DNA of 64,000 nt from Psilocybe azurescens (Eukaryota; Basidiomycota; Agaricomycetes; Agaricales; Agrocybaceae), in assembly GCA_023853785.1 (NCBI GenBank), contig JAJIRX010000659.1, positions 43,442 to 107,441 on the forward strand, given 5' to 3'. The notes beneath the pieces were generated by a model that was given only the letters and a program-made list of their open reading frames with translations, did no database searches and had not been told where the DNA came from. Shown here in pieces: positions 60,336 to 64,000 of the stretch (its first letter is position 1; each line of letters starts with the position of its first letter). The position numbers and the translations under genes are program-made.

Positions 60336-60429
60336 TACAGTGCTACCCATGTTTAAAAACAAATTAGCAGGCCTCCTTTTGGCAAACACAACATCTCCAC
60401 AAAGGAGTGTATGACAAACAGTGTTTGAG

Positions 60430-60870
60430 TGTTGCTGCTACTCACTTGGCTTTCATCAAAGAGACAAGCTTTCACTATGCCAGTTTACCAGATCTTCCTG
60501 ATCAGATTAACAACAAGGTTATTCAGTAAGTGAGCTTTTTTATACACTTTTGCATACTCACATGGTCTTGAAGACAGGCCTCAACAGAACAAGAGCAAGC
60601 TTTCTTCAAAGAACTGGCAGACTTTATTGGGACTATTGCCACTTTTCACAGTCAAACAGTATCTGAGAGCATCAGTCTTGCATTATTTCATGCACCATTT
60701 GATTTATCTGTGGCTATATCACCATTTTATTTACTCTTGCCTCTGCTCCTTGTAAAAAGTCTTGGAATTGAAGTACCATTTTGTGCATTGCCTCTTGCCT
60801 TGAAAATGAAAACCCTGATGCAATATGGAAAGTGGAAAGGTCTTATGAGAGGTGATATTAGCAATAGCTA
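60430..60870 (+). pseudogene. Unrecognised two-exon fragment
   Basis: Frame QCLSVAATHLAFIKETSFHY reads to PDQINNKVIQ and a GTAAGTGAG donor near 60525. It continues after GACAG (60577) with ASTEQEQAFFKELADFIGTI and a long open segment ending GLMRGDISNS and a stop near 60870. A clean intron and about 150 open codons suggest a real gene piece. No start exon was found and no family recognised. It lies directly outside the R4 right edge. Confidence 0.35.
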
Positions 60871-60879
60871 ATGACATTT

Positions 60880-62055
60880 AAACCTTGGAGTGAGAGGAGT
60901 GCAAATAAATGCAATAGGCTGTGTGTAACTTGTGAGTGGGGTACACACTAGCTAAATGACTTTGAGGGGTATCCAAAGTAGCCATTTCATCTTTATAGAC
61001 TTATCAGTAGCTATCACACATAAGGAATGTTACTATGTACTCCTAAAATAAGCACATATTTACTAAGCTAAACACCTATTTTTAGAAAATTGACTATCAA
61101 TTGCTAATCCTTTATTGTTACCTTTGTAATCTTTCACAAATGTGGAAATGTTAGGGGTCTTACTAACTAACTACAATAGAGTCAATCAACTCATTACCAA
61201 TAACATTGTGGGTAGATTATCAATTGAGTCATCTCGATTATGAATCAGCAAGAACAGTGAAAGGGCATAAACCAGTCTGAGCTTACAATTCATAGTGGGA
61301 CCCAGAAGCCATTATTTTTATGATTTATCTGTAATAAGCTAGTATAAACTATACAAACTAACTAAGGGGTAGCATGACCTATCAACCAGCACTATGAATC
61401 AAAGACTACCTTTAGTTTCTACACAAATATCAAAGCAGCCCTACTGAGCAATTGAGGTGATCACTTGCACTGTTGACAAAGCTATTAGTTCCATGCAAGG
61501 AAGAAACTTCTAAGAAGAAGTGGTCTTGGATCTTACAAGGGGTAACACCCATCAGACCCTTATAAGCAATTACCAAGTGGAGGAAACCTTATTAATTAGC
61601 AAAGTGATTGCTGTGTCTAGCCATCACAAAAGCTGTTCAATAAATTAGATGATTACCTGCTTGAGGATCAGACATCACTGTACTATATGGGAGATCACCT
61701 CACAGACTGAATGTATTACTAATTGAAATCTTATGTACAACTCAGCATATGGCAGCCTACTAGATCTGACCATAAAACTTGCAATTTGCAATGCAGCCAA
61801 CATGAGTGAGAGATTGCCCAATCAGTGATTGCCACACAATACTAGAGGTAACTTGCCTTATGTGATAAAGGCATCTGCTGTTCCAGGAAGTCCTAAACCA
61901 ATAGCAACTGTGCTTGTGAAACCTTGGTAGGGTTTTATAGAAAATATACACCCAAGTAATCTAGTCCTGACAGACTTTTCTGCAAGCCATCTGATAAGTG
62001 ATCACTACCCAGAAAGGTACTGCTGTGTGAACAATGATATTATCTTTGAATAAAC
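60880..62055. other. No gene seen
   Basis: AT-rich sequence in which all frames are interrupted frequently. It is probably old element DNA. Confidence 0.4.
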
Positions 62056-62062
62056 ACTGTAG

Positions 62063-62746
62063 TGTGAGGAACCGCACAAGCATGAGATCGGAAAGCACGC
62101 AACACAACACCAACATCAATGTGACCGTATTGTACGGACGGAGACGCATTCCGACCACTCCTATCACCTTGTCGCACGGAAATCAGATGCAAATACAAAT
62201 TTCAGTATCCACCGTATTCAGGGGATGCACAGAAATCAGATGCGAACACAAATTGCATTATCCACTGTACTCAGGAGTCGGAATTTCAATTTCCACTGTA
62301 CTCAGGAGTCGGAACACGATAACAAGTCGGCTAGGCATCAAATTCGTAGGTAGGAAGAAGCAACACGCCACACATGCCAAGACCAACCATAACAGGCAAA
62401 GTCGTGCGCCGCATATCTTGGCCCTCAATTGCCCCTGTTCCTGTCCAGCTGCTTTCCGTTTCTATTCCCTTTCCTCATTCCTCATTTGCAGATAAAGAAC
62501 ATCTTGGTTTCCTTAGTATTAAATTTCAATTTAAATTCCATCTAGAGTAGATAGACAGTATGTATAAATACGAGAGGATTCCATCTGGAATCCTCAGTTG
62601 AATACAGTGACATTTCACCCCATATTGACTCGCATCGTTTGGAGTGAATTCCACTCGACGATTTAAATCTGTGTTCGCTCATTTTACTCTATTCTCTTAC
62701 AAACATAAACCCTTAGGCCTTGTAGACGGAGTCTACAAACCTCACA
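62063..62746. repeat. Candidate solo LTR
   Basis: The block starts TGTGAGGA and ends CCTCACA, an inverted pair at LTR-like ends, and carries a TATAAATAC box near 62565 followed by a CT-rich leader. It contains two near-repeats (TCCACTGTACTCAGGAGTCGG, about 62260-62310). No target-site duplication was seen (CTGTAG on the left, CACCGC on the right) and no internal retrotransposon genes follow. Confidence 0.4.
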
Positions 62747-63019
62747 CACCGCACTTACTATCTCTTCAGTAGTATGGAAAGCCAGACTGTCAAGCCTCCA
62801 AATAGCTTTGACAAACACTTTGTTTACTGACTTTTCTAATTAAAATTAAAGATTTATATATTTAACTCCATTGGACTAAAGTTATTAAATGCTATAGCTC
62901 CACTATAGGGAGAGAGGGATAGTTAAAGGATAAGGGCCTTAGCCCTATTCTGTCACTTTCTCTGAGGCTATACCCACATATTATATATCAAAATAATTGT
63001 AAAATTGTGTACTTTACCT

Positions 63020-63270
63020 CTACCCAGGAACTCCATGTGGAGTCCACCAACTCCATATAAAGTGGTGGACTCCACATGGAGTCCATTGGAACATGTATAA
63101 AGGTTCAAAAATCATCTTTGATAAATGGAGTCCAGATGGAGTCCAGGTGGACTCAAACAATTCCAGATAGAGTCCAGGTGGACTCCAGGTGGACTCTAAA
63201 CAAGTTCACTTAAGTCCACCTGGAGTTCAATTAGAATCCACATGGACTCCAGGTGGACACCGGTTGGAGT
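63020..63270. repeat. Degenerate TGGACTCCAGGTGGACTC repeat block, copy 2
   Basis: Words such as GGAGTCCA, TGGACTCC and CCAGGTGGACT recur on both strands over about 250 bp, in the same layout as 8890-9265 but with AGGT or ATGT in place of AGTG in the centre. It is followed by an A-rich stretch (63410-63560) and the pyrimidine tract. Confidence 0.65.
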
Positions 63271-63689
63271 TCTCAACTTTAACTTCATGAAATAGAATCC
63301 AGTTGAATTCCAACTGAAATATATTAAATTTTCAATCTTAATGTAAATTCATATAAGTTAATACAATGTATTAACAACTATATTACATTGTTATCTATTG
63401 CAAGATCTATTATTTAAAAAAAAAGAAACAAAAAAATACCAAACAGATAAAAATTGGGAGGGAGATACATACTTGGGTCAGATAAACAAACAAACATATA
63501 AGTGCAAAAGAAAATGAGAAAAGAAAAGAAGAAAAAGAAAAAACATAAAAAGAATGGAAAACCTTAGAAAAGGGCGTGGGAGGGTGGTCATATTGGTTAT
63601 AGCCCTGCTGTGCACATTGTGGTCATGATCATACACATCACATTGGTTGTACGTGGCTGTATGGCGGTGGTGTGCTACACCCTGCCATG

Positions 63690-64000
63690 TCTGTCCTCGT
63701 CCTTGCCATCGCTCTCGCTCTCACCCTCTTTGCCCCCACGTTCTCCTTGCCCCCTTGCTCTTTTTGCTCTCATCACTCCCTTGCTCTTGCCCTTGCTCTT
63801 GCCCCTTGCCCTTGCTCTTGCCCCCTAGCCCTTGCTCTTGCCCCCTAGCCCCTCCCCTGCCCTTGCTCTCCTCGCCCCTTTGCACTTGCCGTCACTGTTG
63901 GCCTCCTCACCCTCAGCCTTGCTCTTGCCCCCTCGCACTTGCCATCACTGTCAGCCTCACTCTTGGCCTTGGCCTTTGCCCACATCCTCATTGTTGTGGT
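63690..64000. repeat. Pyrimidine-rich CTTGCCC tandem tract, copy 2 (runs off window)
   Basis: Imperfect repeats of CTTGCTCTTGCC and CCCCTAGCCCTTG continue to the window end. The layout matches 9620-9880, so the element extends beyond 64000. Confidence 0.6.

Larger units (their letters stand above)
47889..60345 (+). repeat. Composite repeat unit R4 (complete copy)
   Basis: This is the only copy in the window with both ends. Its terminal parts, 47889-48631 and 59571-60335, are inverted repeats of one another (CATACATTATCAATTTCCAT on the left, its complement on the right). Content in order: FHA copy C (-), spacer 52650-55240, secreted-protein copy 3 (+), copia remnant (-), unrecognised ORF (+), DUF6533 gene (+). 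No transposase is recognisable inside. Confidence 0.8.

Noticed and set aside
47889..60345. R4 as a Starship, Helitron or Maverick-type giant element
   Set aside because: No tyrosine recombinase, Rep/helicase, DNA polymerase B or capsid gene was found in any frame, and the ends are long inverted repeats.
62766..62810. Similarity of GTATGGAAAGCCAGACTGTC to the kinase-element terminal repeat (GTATGGAAACCATGACTATC)
   Set aside because: The match covers only about 30 bp with several mismatches and is not extended. It was judged probable coincidence without an alignment score.
1..64000. tRNA, rRNA, CRISPR, riboswitch or operon-type features
   Set aside because: None was recognisable. The intron-bearing gene structures indicate a eukaryotic fungal genome, where most of these would not be expected.

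Overview
The window looks like repeat-rich accessory DNA from a mushroom-forming fungus (Basidiomycota, Agaricomycetes). The evidence is many short GT-AG introns (about 45-70 nt), a DUF6533-type seven-helix membrane protein, an alpha-type protein kinase, a DUF3632 remnant, an FHA protein of the Vps64/SLMAP kind, and Ty3/gypsy and Ty1/copia remnants. No rRNA, tRNA, CRISPR or prokaryotic features were seen. All assignments come from reading the sequence and from remembered family patterns; no database search was possible.

The dominant structure is a large composite repeat unit present four times: R1 (1-7190, + orientation, cut by the window start), R2 (14371-23813, +), R3 (29820-35430, inverted) and R4 (47889-60345, +, complete). 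R4 is about 12.5 kb and is bounded by inverted repeats of about 0.75 kb (47889-48631 and 59571-60335). Its order is: terminal repeat, a large FHA-domain gene on the minus strand, a spacer, a small secreted six-cysteine protein gene, a copia remnant, an unrecognised short ORF, a DUF6533 membrane-protein gene, terminal repeat. All three FHA copies (A 15319-18954, B 30965-34415, C 48879-52590) are broken by frameshifts and deletions. All three copies of the small secreted protein (2515-3058, 22233-22771, 55347-55890) keep a fully open three-exon structure of exactly the same length (138 aa). The DUF6533 gene is broken in R1 but consistent in R4, apart from losing its C-terminus to the terminal repeat.

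Between the units lie other mobile elements and a few ordinary-looking genes. A 6.4 kb element (39362-45752) has 105-bp near-perfect terminal inverted repeats and carries a divergently arranged alpha-kinase gene (-) and an integrase-like DDE transposase gene (+). An 820-bp non-autonomous element (19806-20625) sits in R2 and can be defined to the base, because R1 and R4 keep the empty site. A gypsy gag-protease fragment lies at 10555-12184. Two copies of an unusual TCCAGTGGACT-type repeat, each followed by a pyrimidine-rich tract, lie at 8.9-9.9 kb and 63.0-64.0 kb. The best single-copy gene is a 264-aa uncharacterised protein at 26678-27648 (-). The remaining stretches (about 8.2-8.9, 12.5-13.9, 24.1-26.6, 35.4-39.3, 45.8-47.0 and 60.9-62.0 kb) are AT-rich or repetitive decay with no gene I can support.
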